A stretch of DNA of 8,298 nt, from the NCBI GenBank assembly GCA_016214425.1, contig JACRON010000026.1:1-8298 (forward strand), given 5' to 3'. Shown here piece after piece: positions 6,332 to 8,298 of the stretch. Position numbers and translations under genes: made by a program. Below the pieces are notes generated by a model. The model saw only the letters and a list, made by a program, of their open reading frames with translations, was not told the DNA's origin and searched no databases. The DNA is from Nitrospirota bacterium (GTDB lineage: Bacteria; Nitrospirota; CAKKRA01; 9FT-COMBO-42-15). Every line of letters starts with the position of its first letter. Positions within the stretch are counted from its first letter, which is position 1.

Positions 6332-7615
6332 CTAAATCTTTAACTCTGACAACTGATTTATTTTTATTGTCCTTTTTTCATTAGTCTTTGTGTCTATTAT
6401 CAATGCCTCATCCATTTTTAAATCCTTTGTTCCAATGACTACAGCCGTTGGTATTCCCCACTCATTTGCATAATTTAAGGAGCTGTTTAAATCCCTCTTA
6501 ATTATGTCTCTTGCAACATTATAGCCATTATCTCTTAAAGTCTTTGCAAGTTTTATTGCAGCAGACTTGTCTTTATTAAAATCAATGAGCAGGATATTTA
6601 CCCCGTCTGTTTTTAACTCAATGTCCTGTGCATCTACTGCAGCAATAAGCCTCTCCACATCAAAGGCAAATCCAGTTGATGGACAGTCAAAACCGAATTT
6701 TGCGAGCAGGCTGTCATATCTTCCGCCGCTTCCTATCTCATAACCGATTCCTTTTACAAAGACCTCAAAGAGGATTCCTGTGTAATAGTCAAATCCCCTG
6801 ACTTCTGCAAGGTCAATTAATATGTATTTGTCAAGGCCGTAAAGCTTCAGCATCTTATAAACATCCCTTATATTCTGGACAGCCTTTTTTGATTCTTTAT
6901 TGTCTGCAATAGCCTCTGCCTTATCAAGTATCTCTTCGCTTCCAAAAAGGTCTGCAATCTTCAAAAGTTTATTGCGCTGGGTTTTGCTGATGCCTGATAA
7001 AAGCTCCTCAACCCTCAGCATCTCCTTTTTAGAAAATGCGTCCTTTACCTTTATATATGTAGAGCTGTCAAGGCCTGCGCTCGTCAGCATGCCTTTAAAA
7101 AAGCCTATCTGTCCCATTGCAATCTCAAAATTATTTAGGCCTGTCTCTCTGAGGGATTCAACTGCAATTGCAACCATCTCTGCATCTGATTCAGGGAGGT
7201 CAGCGCCTATCAGCTCACCTCCTACCTGAAATATTTCCTGCTCCCTTCCTGCATGCTCTTCCTCATATCTGAATACATTTGTCCTGTAGGATAATCTTAG
7301 AGGTTTTGGCTTTTCTGTGTAAGAAGCTGCCGCAATCCGCGCTATCTGGGCAGTGATATCAGGCCGTAAGGCGAGTATCCTTCCTGTTCCCCTGTCAATG
7401 AACTTATATGACTTGTCAATAAGCTCTTCATCCAAGCCCTCTGAAAGGACATCAAGAAATTCAAATCCGGGTGTAACTATATCCTGAAATCCCCATTTAG
7501 AAAAGGTCGTAAGGATTATTTCCTCAATCTTTTTTTTCTTTGCAGCCCTTTCAGGAAAAAATGTCCCCACACCTTTGGGCAGTAAAGGTTTATTTGTGCT
7601 ATTTAATTTTAACAT
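6332..7615 (-). CDS. hisZ: ATP phosphoribosyltransferase regulatory subunit HisZ
   Basis: 427 residues, a paralogue of histidyl-tRNA synthetase that activates the short form of HisG in the first step of histidine synthesis and passes on histidine feedback. The opening LPKGVGTFFPERAAKK, the motif LALRPDITAQIARIAA (81-96; synthetases usually read LRPEGT), and FRYEEEHAGREQEIFQVGGELIG (115-137) mark it as HisZ rather than HisS. EVRGFDYYTG (271-280) and GSGGRYDSLLAKFG (295-308) are shared with the synthetase. A C-terminal anticodon-binding-like domain (about 335-425) is present. A true HisS remains a less likely reading. A short-form hisG is expected elsewhere in the genome; it is not in this window. 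GAAGG (7625-7629), 9 bp before the ATG, supports the start. The 54-bp gap to serA is largely filled by a palindrome. Confidence 0.9.
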   Translation of the reverse strand: MLKLNSTNKPLLPKGVGTFFPERAAKKKKIEEIILTTFSKWGFQDIVTPGFEFLDVLSEGLDEELIDKSYKFIDRGTGRILALRPDITAQIARIAAASYTEKPKPLRLSYRTNVFRYEEEHAGREQEIFQVGGELIGADLPESDAEMVAIAVESLRETGLNNFEIAMGQIGFFKGMLTSAGLDSSTYIKVKDAFSKKEMLRVEELLSGISKTQRNKLLKIADLFGSEEILDKAEAIADNKESKKAVQNIRDVYKMLKLYGLDKYILIDLAEVRGFDYYTGILFEVFVKGIGYEIGSGGRYDSLLAKFGFDCPSTGFAFDVERLIAAVDAQDIELKTDGVNILLIDFNKDKSAAIKLAKTLRDNGYNVARDIIKRDLNSSLNYANEWGIPTAVVIGTKDLKMDEALIIDTKTNEKRTIKINQLSELKI

Positions 7616-7637
7616 ATTAGATAACCTTCAATGATGT

Positions 7638-7668
7638 AGTAGGGGCAGGTTTTAAACCTGCCCCTACT
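7638..7668. repeat. Near-perfect palindromic repeat element between serA and hisZ
   Basis: Two perfect 15-bp arms (7638-7652 and 7654-7668) around a single central T; the core reads GGGGCAGGTTT and its complement. It begins one base after the serA stop codon and ends 9 bp before the hisZ ribosome-binding site. No T-run follows on the minus strand, so it does not look like a standard intrinsic terminator. G-rich GTAGGGGC-type palindromes of this sort are, from general knowledge, common dispersed intergenic repeats in many bacteria. It could still stabilise the serA transcript end or uncouple hisZ expression. Confidence 0.85.
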
Positions 7669-7669
7669 G

Positions 7670-8298
7670 TCATATCTTTATCTGTCTTACTGAGAGTACA
7701 TTAGGAAGTTTCTTTATCTCTTCCAATAGAGATGGCGATACAGGAGAATCTATTCCCACAACTGATATGGCCTTTCCGCCTTGAGTTACCCTTCCAAACT
7801 GCATCCTTGCAATATTTATATTATTCTTGCCGAGGATAGTGCCAATATTCCCGATTACACCCGGCTTGTCATTATTATAGAGAATCAACATATACCCTTC
7901 TGGAACTGCCTCAATTGGAAACTCGTCTATTTGAACGATGCGAGGGTCTCTTTTGTTGTATAAAGTTCCAGAGACAATGCCTATCTTAGTGCCTGACTTA
8001 ACCTTTAATGTAATGAGGCTTGTAAAATCCTCTACCTCAGACACCTTTGACTCCTTAACATTAATGCCCCTCTCTTTGGCAATTATTGGCGCATTTACAT
8101 AATTGACAATCTGGGTCAATATTGGCGTTAAAAGCCCCTTTAATAGAGCTATTGTTATTGGCGCAACATTTAATTCAGCAACCTCTCCCCTGTATTCAAC
8201 TACTACCTCTGTTAAAGCGCCTTCGTATAGCTGAGATTCAAAGCTTCCAAGCCTTTCACCAAGCGTAAGAAAGGGCTGGAGCTTTGGAAGGATATCAG
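7670..8298 (-). CDS. serA: D-3-phosphoglycerate dehydrogenase, C-terminal part (5' end beyond window)
   Basis: The last 208 residues of SerA, which oxidises 3-phosphoglycerate to 3-phosphohydroxypyruvate with NAD+ in the first step of serine synthesis. The frame is open to the window edge, so the catalytic and NAD-binding domains lie outside. The visible part starts in the hinge helix (LPKLQPFLTLGERLGSF), continues through the ASB (allosteric substrate-binding) domain, with LTEVVVEYRGEVAE, the ALLKGLLTPIL stretch and VNYVNAPIIAKERGI, then GTLYNKRDPRIVQID, and ends in a canonical ACT domain (YMLILYNNDKPGVIGNIG through INIARMQFGR to the C-terminal LPNVLSVRQIKI). The ASB plus ACT arrangement marks the long SerA type, in which serine may act as inhibitor; that regulation is not shown by the sequence. 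The TGA stop (7670-7672) is followed at once by the palindrome. Confidence 0.96.
   Translation of the reverse strand, partial: DILPKLQPFLTLGERLGSFESQLYEGALTEVVVEYRGEVAELNVAPITIALLKGLLTPILTQIVNYVNAPIIAKERGINVKESKVSEVEDFTSLITLKVKSGTKIGIVSGTLYNKRDPRIVQIDEFPIEAVPEGYMLILYNNDKPGVIGNIGTILGKNNINIARMQFGRVTQGGKAISVVGIDSPVSPSLLEEIKKLPNVLSVRQIKI

Noticed and set aside
7638..7668. Intrinsic terminator after serA
   Set aside because: The hairpin is strong but no T-run follows it on the minus strand, and hisZ begins just beyond; a repeat element fits better.
7670..8119. A short ACT-domain protein starting at TTG 8119
   Set aside because: The frame is open to the window edge and the upstream residues match the SerA ASB domain without a break, so the TTG is an internal leucine codon.

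Overview
The window carries nine protein-coding genes, all on the minus strand, tightly packed and AT-rich (roughly 40 % GC by eye). Read in transcription order from the right edge they are: serA (3' part only), hisZ, dnaB, an uncharacterised acetoacetate-decarboxylase-like gene, tatA, an aldehyde dehydrogenase gene, a secreted CAP/SCP-domain gene, a membrane zinc-finger (anti-sigma-like) gene, and a GT39-type membrane glycosyltransferase that runs off the left edge. No rRNA, tRNA, CRISPR array, transposase or phage gene was seen. The use of HisZ, the cysteine-bearing loop in DnaB, signal-peptide and membrane proteins with a Tat component, and the AT-rich coding style suggest a Gram-negative, probably anaerobic lineage near Desulfobacterota, Nitrospirota or a related candidate phylum. 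That placement is inference and weak.

Right part (4942-8298): a housekeeping run of serine biosynthesis (SerA), histidine biosynthesis (HisZ, the regulatory subunit for short-form HisG) and replication (DnaB). Gaps are short. Between serA and hisZ lies a 15-bp-arm, almost loop-less palindrome that looks like a dispersed repeat element.

Middle part (1034-4921): a consensus promoter (TTGACA, 18 bp, TATAAT) lies directly before the acetoacetate-decarboxylase-like gene and places the predicted +1 on the A of its ATG, so the gene appears leaderless. The 135-bp gap after it contains a decayed, in-frame copy of the gene's own 3' end. TatA, the aldehyde dehydrogenase, the CAP protein and the zinc-finger protein follow with gaps of 12, 10 and 14 bp, so they are probably one transcript. 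The aldehyde dehydrogenase seems to have lost about 45-50 residues by a clean in-frame deletion near its C-terminus.

Left part (1-1033): a TTGACA-17-TAGAAT promoter starts a separate unit for the glycosyltransferase, which begins at GTG.

The biosynthetic and replication genes are ordinary. The noteworthy points are small-scale: the leaderless promoter, the duplicated gene end, the internal deletion in the dehydrogenase, the palindrome, and an orphan anti-sigma-like protein with no sigma gene in view. No convincing new multi-gene system is visible.
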